Shown here: positions 1-8,291 of the stretch, piece after piece
Position numbering within the stretch: the first letter of the stretch is position 1
Layout: the number at the start of each line of letters is the position of its first letter
NCBI RefSeq assembly: GCF_018811945.1
Contig: NZ_JACRVU010000008.1
Location: forward strand, 1-64,000
Direction of reading: 5' to 3'
Length of the DNA: 64,000 bases
From: Gluconobacter sp. P1C6_b
GTDB taxonomy: Bacteria; Pseudomonadota; Alphaproteobacteria; Acetobacterales; Acetobacteraceae
Notes under the pieces: generated by a model
Database searches by the model: none
What the model saw: the letters and a program-made list of their open reading frames with translations, nothing else
Told to the model about the DNA's origin: nothing
Program-made: the position numbers and the translations under genes

Positions 1-169
1 CAAACGGCGGTCGTCCACCTTTGCTCCCATCTGAATAGGCCAGAGCCTTCTCCAGATCGGGGCGGAACACCTCAAAATCCACAGTCCGGGAAAATGCCTC
101 AAGCTGATCGCCAAGCCCGCTTAACCGGGCCAGCCGCTCTTCAACATCAAAGAAACTCGGCTGCTTCAT
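1..169 (-). mobile_element. IS5-family transposase, 5' end only (cut by window edge)
   Basis: Reading the minus strand from the ATG at 169 down to base 1 gives 56 uninterrupted residues. They begin MKQPSFFDVEERLARLSG and end with DGSKGGRPPF. This is the characteristic N-terminus of IS5-family DDE transposases, with the KGGRPP motif just before the catalytic domain. The catalytic DDE part lies beyond the left edge. The element's right terminus must lie to the right of 169; I could not define its inverted repeat because the other end is outside the window. GAACCCTC occurs twice between about 210 and 250 and may mark it. The element probably interrupted whatever gene originally preceded the ImmA-like gene at 485. 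Confidence 0.85.
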
Positions 170-249
170 CTGCCATCATCCCCAATCAACGCAGGAGAGA
201 TGGAATCACAGAGGAACCCTCAAATCCAGAAGGTTTTTCGAACCCTCCA

Positions 250-483
250 CCTGCCCATGCTCATGTCCTAGCTTTTTTTGTCGCTGAGTTTTCGAAGGAC
301 CAATCAGAAGCTCCAATTGCTATAAAAATAGCTGTGCCTGACCGGCACATGGCCGGGTGGCTTTTTCGTGAGGAAATTGAAAGCTTCCTCAGCAGATATA
401 ATGAAGTCCCAGCAACCCAAGAAGATCTGGCTCTGCCTCGCCTCAAGGCAGCTCTCAGAAAAAAGAATGACAACGGGGAATAA
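250..483 (+). pseudogene. Remnant or N-terminally truncated small gene upstream of the ImmA-like gene
   Basis: An open frame runs to a TAA at 481-483, one base before the ATG of the next gene. Its last 70 or so residues look like real protein (for example IAIKIAVPDRHMAGWLF and a charged C-terminus LKAALRKKND). Upstream, the same frame simply runs antisense through the IS5 transposase. There is no convincing start codon or ribosome-binding site; the only late ATG, at 349, would give 44 residues. I infer the 3' end of a gene whose 5' part was removed by the insertion sequence. Tight coupling to the next gene suggests the two once formed a two-gene unit. Family not recognised. Confidence 0.45.
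319..332 (+). promoter_or_regulatory. Perfect AT-rich inverted repeat (GCTAT-AAAA-ATAGC) upstream of the HTH/ImmA gene
   Basis: A perfect 5+4+5 palindrome containing a TATAAAA-like core lies about 150 bases before the ATG at 485, inside the remnant reading frame. Its position before a gene encoding its own HTH domain is compatible with an autoregulatory operator or a -10 region. This is inference from symmetry only. Confidence 0.25.
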
Positions 484-484
484 T

Positions 485-1705
485 ATGAGTCGCGGAGGTG
501 TGCATGGATTTCAGGCAGAGCGTCTTAGTCAAATTTTGGCTGTTCGTCGCCTTACCCAAGCACAATTAGCATCGCTGGTGGGTGTTTCGCCTGGAACAAT
601 CAGCAAGTGGAAAGGAGGCATCCAAGCCCCCGAACGTGAGGCATTAGAACGATTGGCATTGGTGGTTAATGTCGCTGCTGATTGGTTTCTAAGGCCTTAT
701 CTTCCGACCTTGTCGATGCCGCTTTTCCGAAGCAATGCTGCTGCGCATGCTGCAGCTCGGACAATGCTTGGTGCTCGGCTGGAGTGGGCCGAGGAGGTTG
801 CTTGGGGCTTCGCAGATTTTGTGGATTTCCCAGAGCTTAATCTTCCAATGTACCCATTTCGCGATCCTGAAGAGATTACTGCTGAGGACATCGAAGGCGC
901 GGCCGATGAATGTCGCAAGTTGTGGCGTCTTGGTCGCGGCCCGGTGCAAGATTTAGCTCTGGCTGTCGAAAGTGCGGGGATCGTGCTTATCCGGGAAGAG
1001 ACTGGAATTCCGCAAATTGAAGGGCTCTCAGGGTGGAGTTCAAAACTGTCTAGGCCATGTATTTTGTTATCAGCAGACAAAAACAATGGTTTTCGCAGTC
1101 GTTTCGATTTGGCTCACGAGGTGGGGCATTGTGTCTTACATAAAGGCATCGAAAGAACGAATAATCCAGGTCGTCATAATTTAATGGAAAAGCAAGCTCA
1201 TGCTTTTGCTGGAGCATTTCTATTGCCTTCCGAAAGTATCAGCGGAGAAGCTCATCTACACCCAACTTTGGATGATTTGCTAATTTTGAAACGTAGATGG
1301 GGAGTTTCTGCTGCTGCAATTTTGATGCGCCTTAAAGCGCTTGGAATAGTTAGTGAGGATGAAGCTACCAATCTGTTTAAGAGACGTTCTGCCAGATGGG
1401 GAGCAAAGGCTGAGCCGGGAGATGATGAGCGGTCACCCGAAATTCCACGTTTGTTGCGTAGAACAGTGGAGCTTCTTGTAGATGAAAAGGTTATGCCACT
1501 AGAGAGCATACCTAATCATTTTGGGATGTCGCCACATGATTTGGAGACATTGGTTTCTTTGCCATCAGGTTATTTTTCCGCCCCAGAAAGAGTGATTGAA
1601 TTGGCGCGTTTACGGAGGCCGTCTCTTAGTCCAGCTAAAAGAACTGATAGTAAGGATAATTTCAAAGAGTCTGAAATTATCCCCTTTCACGCTCGCACCT
1701 CTTGA
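485..1705 (+). CDS. XRE-type HTH + ImmA/IrrE metallopeptidase (COG2856-type)
   Basis: This 406-residue protein carries an N-terminal XRE helix-turn-helix (about residues 8-60, with the stretch LTQAQLASLVGVSPGTISKW). A linker of about 100 residues leads to an ImmA/IrrE zinc-peptidase domain with the HEVGH motif at about residues 211-215. About 100 C-terminal residues are unassigned. Proteins of this layout sense a signal and cleave or inactivate a partner repressor or antitoxin; they are common on mobile elements and defence loci. The ATG at 485 is chosen because it follows the preceding TAA by one base and has GGGGA upstream, and the HTH starts right after it. An in-frame ATG at 368 would add 39 unlikely residues. 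Codon use is visibly AT-richer than in the genes from 2 kb on, consistent with horizontal transfer. Confidence 0.85.
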   Translation: MSRGGVHGFQAERLSQILAVRRLTQAQLASLVGVSPGTISKWKGGIQAPEREALERLALVVNVAADWFLRPYLPTLSMPLFRSNAAAHAAARTMLGARLEWAEEVAWGFADFVDFPELNLPMYPFRDPEEITAEDIEGAADECRKLWRLGRGPVQDLALAVESAGIVLIREETGIPQIEGLSGWSSKLSRPCILLSADKNNGFRSRFDLAHEVGHCVLHKGIERTNNPGRHNLMEKQAHAFAGAFLLPSESISGEAHLHPTLDDLLILKRRWGVSAAAILMRLKALGIVSEDEATNLFKRRSARWGAKAEPGDDERSPEIPRLLRRTVELLVDEKVMPLESIPNHFGMSPHDLETLVSLPSGYFSAPERVIELARLRRPSLSPAKRTDSKDNFKESEIIPFHARTS

Positions 1706-1870
1706 GATTTTGTCTGCAGACCACCGGGAGTGGTCGCTTACGGCTCTCCTCTCGAGGGCCTGAGTGACTGCACCCAGGAGCAGTCAAGACTGAAGCCGAA
1801 TGTCAAACCTGTCCCGGAAGGTGTCAAACCTGCCGAAAAACTGGCGGAAGATAACGATTTTTGAAATTGA

Positions 1871-1947
1871 TGGTGGACCTGACGCGATTCGAACGCGTGA
1901 CCTTTGCCTTCGGAGGGCAACGCTCTATCCAGCTGAGCTACAGGTCC
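1871..1947 (-). tRNA. tRNA-Arg (anticodon CCG)
   Basis: The minus strand folds into a full 77-base cloverleaf. It has a 7-bp acceptor stem GGACCTG/CAGGTCC, a D-arm with AGCTCAGCTGGATAGAGC, an anticodon loop CTCCGAA reading CCG, a T-arm with GTTCGAATC, and an encoded CCA at 1871-1873. It would read the Arg codon CGG. Its 3' end faces the AT-richer, IS-bearing segment at 1-1705, the usual orientation when an integrative element uses a tRNA gene as its attachment site. Confidence 0.95.
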
Positions 1948-2002
1948 ATGCGCCCTCAGATAACTGCTTCGGCGACAGATTGCCAGCCCTCTTTTTTGAA
2001 AG

Positions 2003-2032
2003 TTCTGCCGTCCGGGCATACGGCCGGCAGAA
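2003..2032 (-). terminator. Hairpin directly after the lipoprotein hydrolase gene
   Basis: A 12-bp near-perfect stem (TTCTGCCGTCCG / CGGCCGGCAGAA, six-base loop) lies immediately 3' of the hydrolase stop codon on the minus strand. There is no U-tract in that direction, so it may be a weak terminator or an mRNA-stabilising hairpin between this gene and the tRNA. Confidence 0.4.
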
Positions 2033-2034
2033 GG

Positions 2035-3069
2035 TCATGGAAAAGTCTGTGTCTGGGCGGTGGCCTGCCATGCGGCGGCGGCGATATCGCCGCCTGAGGG
2101 AAGCAGGCGGTCCGGCTGTGTCAGCCACGAGACGGCATCCTGTGCCGCGCCCCGATGGTCCCGGCTGAGAAGATGATGGGCGCCGGGCAGTTCGTCGATC
2201 CGTGTGTCGGGGGGCAGCTGGCGGAGCAGGCGTGCAGTGAAAGGGGGCAGGACGAACTGGTCACGGCCCCCAAAAATAATGAGCAGCGGGGTCCGGGCGT
2301 GGGGGGCGGCCTTGTAGGCAGCCTGCATCAGCAGGGTCAGACCATAGAGCGGATGGATCGTCGAACTGTGCAGGGTAAGGGGATCGAAATACATCCGCCG
2401 CAGGGCCTTGAGGTTGTCGCTTGCAACCCGGTGACCGGGAACCGCCGATCCGTCGAGCTCCCAGTGTGGGGTCAGGAAATCAAGGCCGCCCAGAATGCTC
2501 TCCCAGGGCTGACCGATATCGAGCGCCGCTGGGGCAAGCAGGATCGTGCTGCTGATATGGGGCGTGTCTGTCGCGGCCAGAAGCAGGGCTATGGCGCCCC
2601 CCATGCTTTCTCCCATGACGTGAATGGGTGTGCCGGGATAGCGGGTGTGCAGCCAGAGCACCTGTTCACGGGCGTCCTGCACCAGTCTTGCCGTGCTGCT
2701 CCATCCACCCCGGTCGGCAGTTCCGCCAAAGCCCCGGATGTCCGGCGCGACGAGCGTAAAGCCTTGGGCCGTGAAGACCGGTGCGGCGAACTCCCAGGCA
2801 TCCCGGCTGTCGCCGTAACCGTGCAGGGCCAGGATGATACCGCGGGGATCGGGCGCGCGGGCCGGATACACGCGCAGGGGAATATGTGTGCCATCCGACA
2901 TGTCGAGTGTGAGCGTCGGAGGGATGAAGGCCGTTTCCTGTGCTGTCGGATGCAGGTCCGGAATATGGGGTGCCATGCAGCCCTGTAGCGCCAGTAGGGT
3001 CATCAGGCAGAGCAGTCCGAAGGAAAGACGTCCGGGGCGGTTTGAAACGGAAGGGAATGAGCCTATCAT
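2035..3069 (-). CDS. Lipoprotein alpha/beta hydrolase (monoacylglycerol-lipase-like)
   Basis: A 344-residue protein. The ATG at 3069 is followed by a hydrophobic segment and a lipobox ending in Cys31 (LALQGC), so it should be an exported, membrane-anchored lipoprotein. The rest is an alpha/beta-hydrolase fold of the serine aminopeptidase S33 (Hydrolase_4) type. It shows an oxyanion HGYG near residue 83, the nucleophile elbow GESMG with Ser155, a catalytic Asp candidate at 270 (FGGRD) and His298/299 (GAHHL). Substrate is unknown; long-chain acylglycerols or esters are the family's usual targets. It is divergent from polA, with only 51 bases between the two starts, so their promoters must overlap. 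A longer in-frame start at 3387 was rejected because it would run inside polA. Confidence 0.82.
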   Translation of the reverse strand: MIGSFPSVSNRPGRLSFGLLCLMTLLALQGCMAPHIPDLHPTAQETAFIPPTLTLDMSDGTHIPLRVYPARAPDPRGIILALHGYGDSRDAWEFAAPVFTAQGFTLVAPDIRGFGGTADRGGWSSTARLVQDAREQVLWLHTRYPGTPIHVMGESMGGAIALLLAATDTPHISSTILLAPAALDIGQPWESILGGLDFLTPHWELDGSAVPGHRVASDNLKALRRMYFDPLTLHSSTIHPLYGLTLLMQAAYKAAPHARTPLLIIFGGRDQFVLPPFTARLLRQLPPDTRIDELPGAHHLLSRDHRGAAQDAVSWLTQPDRLLPSGGDIAAAAWQATAQTQTFP

Positions 3070-3120
3070 CACGGATGATTTTAGAACGTCCGCTCCTTCG
3101 GGGCGAGAAGGGAGACATTC

Positions 3121-5955
3121 GTGCCGCCAGAAAAACCTGATCTGGGAAAAGCCGATCTGGAAAAGCCTCATCTGGTACTGATCGACGGGTCCGGTTTCAT
3201 CTTCCGCGCGTTCCACGCCCTGCCGCCGATGAGCAGTCCCCAGGGCGTGCCGGTCAATGCGGTCTATGGCTTTACGAATATGCTGGCGCGTCTGCTGCGG
3301 GACCATGTGGGAACGCATCTCGCCGTGATTTTCGATGCAGGCCGTACGACGTTCCGCAACGAGATCTATCCGCAGTACAAGGCACACCGGCCGGAAGCTC
3401 CGGAAGACCTGCGCCCGCAGTTCGGCCTGATCCGCGATGCCACGGCGGCTTTTAACGTGCCGTCAATCGAGCTTGCCGGATGGGAAGCGGATGACCTTCT
3501 CGCGGCCTATGCAAAAGCGGCCGTGGAAGCGGGTGGCTGCTGCACCATCATTTCGTCCGACAAGGATCTGATGCAGCTCGTGCGTCCCGGCGTGGAGCTG
3601 ATGGACCCGATGAAGCAGAAGCCGATCCGCGAGGCGGAGGTCGAGGCCAAGTTCGGTGTTCGGCCCGATCAGGTCGTGGATGTGCAGGCGCTGATGGGGG
3701 ATTCGACGGATAATGTTCCCGGCGTTCCCGGCATCGGTCCAAAAGGTGCGGCGCAGCTCGTGAACGAGTACGGCACGCTGGAGCAGATCCTTGAAGCCGC
3801 ACCGGGCATGAAGGCGTCCAAGCGGCGGGACAACCTGATCGAGCATGCCGATGCCGCGCGCATGTCGCGCAGACTGGTGCTGCTGGACGACAACGCGCCG
3901 ATGCCGCAGCCGATCAGCGAACTCGGCTGCCGCAAGCCTGTCCGCGAAACCCTGCGGGACTGGCTGGAAGAAATGGGATTCCATTCCACCATCCAGCGCA
4001 TGGGGCTGGGGCTGGCTGCAAAGCCGCGCCCGTTCACACGCCAGATTGTCCGGCCCGAGGACAAGGCAGCCGCACGGGATGAGGTCGCGGCCGTCACGAT
4101 CCCCGATGCGCCTTATGGTCCCTACGAGACCGTGACGGACATGGACGCGCTGGACCGCTGGATTGCGGATGCCCGGACCGCAGGCGTGGTGGCCGTCGAT
4201 ACCGAAACGGACAGCCTCAATGCACGGCAGGCTAACATGGTCGGGCTGTCGCTGTCGGTTGCGCCGGGGAAGGCCTGCTATGTGCCATTCCTGCACGAAA
4301 CCATACGCGACCTTCTGGAAGAAGACTCGACCGGGGAAGCTTTCGTTCGTCAGCTGGATCGTACCGAGGCGCTGGAGCGTCTGAAGCCCCTGTTGCAGGA
4401 TGCGTCCGTCCTGAAGGTCTTCCAGAACGCGAAATATGACCTGACCGTCTTTCGTGGCGCAGGCATTCCCGAGATCTCGCCCATCGACGATACGATGCTG
4501 ATTTCCTACGCCCAGTCCGCCGGTGAGCACGGGCAGGGCATGGATGAGCTGTCGGAGCTGCATCTGGGGCACACGCCTGTCACCTATGATTCGGTGACGG
4601 GAACGGGGCGCAAGCGCATCCCGTTCGCGCAGGTGGCGATTGATACTGCGACCGCCTATGCCGCCGAGGACGCGGATGTCACGCTGCGTCTGTGGCAGGT
4701 GTTGCGTCCGCAGTTGCGGACCCGTCATGCGCTCGCCCTGTATGAGGAAATCGAACGTCCGTTGATCCAGATCCTGACGGATATGGAAGAAGTCGGCATC
4801 AAGGTGGATGCCACTGAACTGCGCCGCATGTCCGCCGATTTTGCCGAACGCATGGCAACGATCGAGCAGGAAATCCACGAGCAGGTGGGGCGGAGCTTCA
4901 ATGTCGGTTCGCCCAAGCAGCTTGGCGAGATCCTGTTTGATGAAATGGGTCTGCCCGGCGGCAAGCGGACGAAAAGCGGAAGCTGGGGCACGGATTCCGG
5001 CGTTCTGGAATCGCTGGCCGAGCAGGGGCATGAACTTCCGCAGAAGATCCTGTCCTGGCGCCAGCTTGCCAAGCTGAAATCCACCTATGCTGATGCATTG
5101 GTCCAGCAGATGGATCAGGATACGCAGCGGGTTCACACGTCCTTTCAGATGGCCATCACCACGACGGGACGGCTGTCTTCGAACGAGCCGAACCTTCAGA
5201 ACATCCCCATCCGGACGGAAGAAGGCGCGCGCATCCGCAAGGCCTTCGTCGCCGCTCCGGGCTGCGTTCTGCTGTCCGCGGATTACAGCCAGATCGAGCT
5301 GCGTCTTCTGGCGCATGTCGCGAAGATCGAGCCGCTGCTTGAGGCGTTCCGTCTGGGGCAGGACATTCATGCCCGCACGGCATCCGAAGTGTTCGGTATT
5401 CCGCTTGAGGGCATGGACCCGCTGACCCGCCGTCGGGCCAAGGCCATCAATTTCGGCATCATCTACGGCATCTCGGCCTTCGGTCTGGCGCAGCAGCTCC
5501 AGATTCCACCGGGCGAAGCGCGGTCTTATATTGACGCCTATTTTGCCCGCTATCCCGGCATCCGCGCCTATATGGAGCGGACCAAAGAAGAGGCGAAGAA
5601 GCACGGCTATGTCACGACGCCGTTCGGTCGCCGCTGCTATGTGCCGGGCATCACCGAAAAGAACGGTGCCCGTCGTGCCTATGCGGAACGTCAGGCCATC
5701 AACGCACCGCTTCAGGGGGGGGCGGCCGACATCATCAAGCGCGCCATGGTCCACCTGGCACGGCGTCTGCCAGCAACGGGTCTGAAAGCGCGGATGGTAT
5801 TGCAGGTGCATGACGAACTGCTCTTCGAAGTCGAGGAGCAGGACGCAAAGGCGCTGGCAGAGTTCGTTCGCACGGAAATGGAAGGGGCGGCGACACTCGA
5901 TGTGGCCCTTGAAGTAGAAACCGGTATCGGCCCAAGCTGGGCTGACGCACATTAA
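3121..5955 (+). CDS. polA: DNA polymerase I
   Basis: A 944-residue family A DNA polymerase for gap filling, Okazaki-primer removal and repair. All three activities look intact. The N-terminal 5'-nuclease runs to about residue 290 (GWEADDLLAAYA, SSDKDLMQLV and the helix-hairpin-helix VPGVPGIGPKGAA). The 3'-5' proofreading exonuclease starts at DTETDSL near residue 360, with FQNAKYDLT near 434 and AAEDADVTL near 513. The polymerase has motif A (SADYSQIELR, about 718), motif B (RRAKAINFGIIYG, about 770) and motif C (VHDELLFE, about 893). The start is a GTG with GGGAG seven bases upstream; there is no nearby ATG. The next gene follows after 13 bases, so an operon with the Sco-like protein is likely. 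Confidence 0.97.
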   Translation: MPPEKPDLGKADLEKPHLVLIDGSGFIFRAFHALPPMSSPQGVPVNAVYGFTNMLARLLRDHVGTHLAVIFDAGRTTFRNEIYPQYKAHRPEAPEDLRPQFGLIRDATAAFNVPSIELAGWEADDLLAAYAKAAVEAGGCCTIISSDKDLMQLVRPGVELMDPMKQKPIREAEVEAKFGVRPDQVVDVQALMGDSTDNVPGVPGIGPKGAAQLVNEYGTLEQILEAAPGMKASKRRDNLIEHADAARMSRRLVLLDDNAPMPQPISELGCRKPVRETLRDWLEEMGFHSTIQRMGLGLAAKPRPFTRQIVRPEDKAAARDEVAAVTIPDAPYGPYETVTDMDALDRWIADARTAGVVAVDTETDSLNARQANMVGLSLSVAPGKACYVPFLHETIRDLLEEDSTGEAFVRQLDRTEALERLKPLLQDASVLKVFQNAKYDLTVFRGAGIPEISPIDDTMLISYAQSAGEHGQGMDELSELHLGHTPVTYDSVTGTGRKRIPFAQVAIDTATAYAAEDADVTLRLWQVLRPQLRTRHALALYEEIERPLIQILTDMEEVGIKVDATELRRMSADFAERMATIEQEIHEQVGRSFNVGSPKQLGEILFDEMGLPGGKRTKSGSWGTDSGVLESLAEQGHELPQKILSWRQLAKLKSTYADALVQQMDQDTQRVHTSFQMAITTTGRLSSNEPNLQNIPIRTEEGARIRKAFVAAPGCVLLSADYSQIELRLLAHVAKIEPLLEAFRLGQDIHARTASEVFGIPLEGMDPLTRRRAKAINFGIIYGISAFGLAQQLQIPPGEARSYIDAYFARYPGIRAYMERTKEEAKKHGYVTTPFGRRCYVPGITEKNGARRAYAERQAINAPLQGGAADIIKRAMVHLARRLPATGLKARMVLQVHDELLFEVEEQDAKALAEFVRTEMEGAATLDVALEVETGIGPSWADAH

Positions 5956-5968
5956 AGACAGGAAGGTC

Positions 5969-6577
5969 ATGCAGACCAATCACGAACGCCGCAAGCGGGT
6001 CGGCAATCGCATCATCTGGGGCGTTCTCGCCGTGGCGGCCGTTCTGGGATATGTTGGCTTCCATCTGGCGTCCAATGGTGGTCCGGGCCTTCTGGTCCAG
6101 TCCAACGGCAATGAGGTCGGCGGCAGCTTCCGTCTGGACTCGCTGGGCGAAAGCACCGTCACCGAAGGCGATTTCCACAATACCTGGATGCTCGTCTGGT
6201 TCTTCGATGCCAACTGCCCCGAGGAAAAGTGCAAGCCCGTGCTGAAGAGCATGGAACAGGCGTTGGTCACACTCCGGGCCGAGGGTATCCGCGTCTCGCC
6301 GCTCGCCGTGTCTCTCAATCCGTTCGACGAGGCTGACCCGCTCAAGGAATATGTTCTTCCCGTCGCGCCGCATGTCATGCCGTTCACGGCCACGCCGAAC
6401 ATGATCAAGGCCATGACGGCCGAATATCATGCGCCGCTTCAGAAGGAAGGGGACCATTTCGTTCCCGCGCCGCAGATCGTCATCATGGACCCGAATGCGC
6501 GTTATGCCGGCACCATTCCGGCTGACGGTAATGCCGATGCGCTGATCGCGCGTCTGCGTGAACTGGCGAAGCGCTGA
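5969..6577 (+). CDS. SCO1/SenC-like thioredoxin-fold protein, membrane anchored
   Basis: A 202-residue protein with one N-terminal membrane segment (about residues 13-33) and a periplasmic Sco-type thioredoxin fold. The CxxxxC pair CPEEKC is present at Cys83 and Cys88 in the expected FFDANCP context. Sco proteins deliver copper to the CuA site of cytochrome oxidase or act as thiol-disulfide exchangers. The third copper ligand, a His eight residues before the conserved Asp-Pro, is missing: Asp174-Pro175 is present but residue 166 is Pro, with the nearest His at 163. A redox rather than copper-donor role is therefore plausible. It sits 13 bases after polA and ends immediately before the ATG of the next gene, suggesting one transcript. 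Confidence 0.75.
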   Translation: MQTNHERRKRVGNRIIWGVLAVAAVLGYVGFHLASNGGPGLLVQSNGNEVGGSFRLDSLGESTVTEGDFHNTWMLVWFFDANCPEEKCKPVLKSMEQALVTLRAEGIRVSPLAVSLNPFDEADPLKEYVLPVAPHVMPFTATPNMIKAMTAEYHAPLQKEGDHFVPAPQIVIMDPNARYAGTIPADGNADALIARLRELAKR

Positions 6578-8233
6578 ATGAAGCGGGGGTCTGCGCTTCT
6601 TGCGATGGGAATGGTTCTGGGGCTGGGGATTTCTCAGGCCCGCGCCGGGGAGCAGACCCCGCCTGACTGGAACGGCATTACGCTCGGCAGTCCCCATCGT
6701 GGCGGCACGCTGCACCTGACGGCGGATGGTCCTGGTGGAACACTGGACCCGCAGATCAACTACGGAACACAGTACATTCAGGTGTTCCTCAATATGTACG
6801 ATCCGCTGCTGACGTTCCGCATGGTTACGGGAACGACGGGGCTGGAGGTCGTGCCGGACCTCGCCGATGCCATGCCGCAGATCAGTCCGGATGGTCTGAC
6901 ATGGCGCATGCATCTGCGCCCGGGCCTGCGGTTTTCAGACGGTTCTCCCGTGCGGATTGAGGATGTGGTGGCATCTTTCCGCCGCATCTATCGCGCGGGA
7001 AGCCCGACAGCAGCTTCCTTCTATGGCGGGATTGAAGGCGCGAAAGAATGTCTGGAAAAGCCTGACCTCTGTACGCTCCCAGGTGTCGAAGGGCATCCTG
7101 ACACCGGCGAAATCGTTTTTCATCTGACAAAACCGGATGGCGAGTTTCTGTACAAACTCGCATTCCCCCATGCCGTGATCCTGCCGGCAGGCACTCCGCC
7201 GCATGATCTGGGTGGGACAACCGCTCCGGGGACCGGGCCGTACCGCATCACGGAATACGATCCGGGCCACGGCATGGTGCTGGAGCGCAATCCGCATTTC
7301 CATGTCTGGAACCCGCAGGCCCAGACGGATGGCTTCGTGGACCGGATCGAATATGATTTCGGCCTTTCGGATGAAGCGCAGGTCACGGCCGTCGAACAGG
7401 GACGCTATGACTGGATGCTGGACGCCAAGCCAGCGGACCGTCTGGGTGAACTGGGCGCGCAATATCCGTCCCAGGTGCACATCAATACGCTTCTGGGTCT
7501 GTATTATCTGGCAATGAACATCCATGAAAAGCCTTTCACGGATGTCCGCGTGCGCCGGGCCGTCAGTATGGCCGTCAACCGCCATGCCATGACGATCCTG
7601 TTTGGTGGTGACGCGATTTCCGAGCCACTGTGCCAGATGGTGCCGCACGGTATTCCCGGTGCTGATCTGGGGATGAGCTGCCCGCAGGATGTGGAGGGGG
7701 CACGCCGCCTGATCCATGAAGCCGGTGCGGAGGGGGCCTCCGTCACGCTGGTGGTCCCCAACCGAGCCATGGAACTCGGAATGGGCACCTATCTGCGCAA
7801 TGCCCTTCAGTCCATAGGCCTGAATGCGCAGCTGCGTCCGATCACGGCCGGCCTTGCGGAGTCCTACGAGCAGAACACCGCCAACCACGTCCAGATCGCA
7901 CTGGCCTACTGGTTCGCGGATTATCCGTCGGCCTCAACCTTCCTCGATGACCTGTTCGGCTGCGACAATTACCACCCGAACTCGGCGGTCTCCCCGAACT
8001 TTACCGGCTTCTGCGACCAGCACGTCCAGTCCCTGTTCGGTCAGGCCATGGCACAGACCGATCCAGAAAAAGCGGCCCCGATCTGGCAGGAGGCCGGGCG
8101 CGCCGTCATGGAACAGATGCCCGGCGCTCCCATGATCCAGATGAAGACGGTCGATTTCGTCTCCAAACGGCTTGGGAATTATTATTCGACACTTCTCAAC
8201 CACATGGTGTTTTCCCATGTGTGGGTGCAATAA
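6578..8233 (+). CDS. Periplasmic extracellular solute-binding protein, family 5 (peptide/oligopeptide type)
   Basis: A 551-residue protein with a Sec signal peptide (cleavage probably after ARA at about residue 23) and a full SBP_bac_5 domain. That domain is shown by RGGTLHLT near the N-terminus, the conserved VPDLADAMPQISPDGLTWRMHL region, GTGPYRITEYDPG, and DVRVRRAVSMAVNRHAM in the second half. Such proteins capture peptides, nickel chelates or murein peptides for an ABC importer. No permease or ATPase genes are adjacent, so it is an orphan receptor. Its ATG follows the Sco-like stop codon with no gap, implying translational coupling. Several Cys residues (for example in CPQDV and GCDNYH) could form disulfides in the periplasm. 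Confidence 0.85.
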   Translation: MKRGSALLAMGMVLGLGISQARAGEQTPPDWNGITLGSPHRGGTLHLTADGPGGTLDPQINYGTQYIQVFLNMYDPLLTFRMVTGTTGLEVVPDLADAMPQISPDGLTWRMHLRPGLRFSDGSPVRIEDVVASFRRIYRAGSPTAASFYGGIEGAKECLEKPDLCTLPGVEGHPDTGEIVFHLTKPDGEFLYKLAFPHAVILPAGTPPHDLGGTTAPGTGPYRITEYDPGHGMVLERNPHFHVWNPQAQTDGFVDRIEYDFGLSDEAQVTAVEQGRYDWMLDAKPADRLGELGAQYPSQVHINTLLGLYYLAMNIHEKPFTDVRVRRAVSMAVNRHAMTILFGGDAISEPLCQMVPHGIPGADLGMSCPQDVEGARRLIHEAGAEGASVTLVVPNRAMELGMGTYLRNALQSIGLNAQLRPITAGLAESYEQNTANHVQIALAYWFADYPSASTFLDDLFGCDNYHPNSAVSPNFTGFCDQHVQSLFGQAMAQTDPEKAAPIWQEAGRAVMEQMPGAPMIQMKTVDFVSKRLGNYYSTLLNHMVFSHVWVQ

Positions 8234-8291
8234 ACTCTAAGAGAACAACGGTATTGTGTGCTCTCCTGTCTTCTGAAAGGGACGTGGAGAC

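Noticed and set aside
94-249. Plus-strand start of the long frame preceding the ImmA gene
   Set aside because: It runs antisense through the IS5 transposase 5' end; only the part right of the IS terminus is likely real coding remnant.
1796-1832. Short direct repeat GTCAAACCTG beside the tRNA gene, considered as an att site
   Set aside because: The copies are only about 25 bases apart and do not match the tRNA 3' end; probably chance.
1738-2019. Minus-strand ORF of 93 codons containing GPVAQLDRALPSEGKG
   Set aside because: It is the translated tRNA-Arg gene and its flanks, a well-known false protein; the tRNA cloverleaf is the real feature.
3463-5979. 838-codon minus-strand open frame
   Set aside because: Antisense shadow of polA caused by high GC; the product is His/Arg/Gly-rich with no family sequence.
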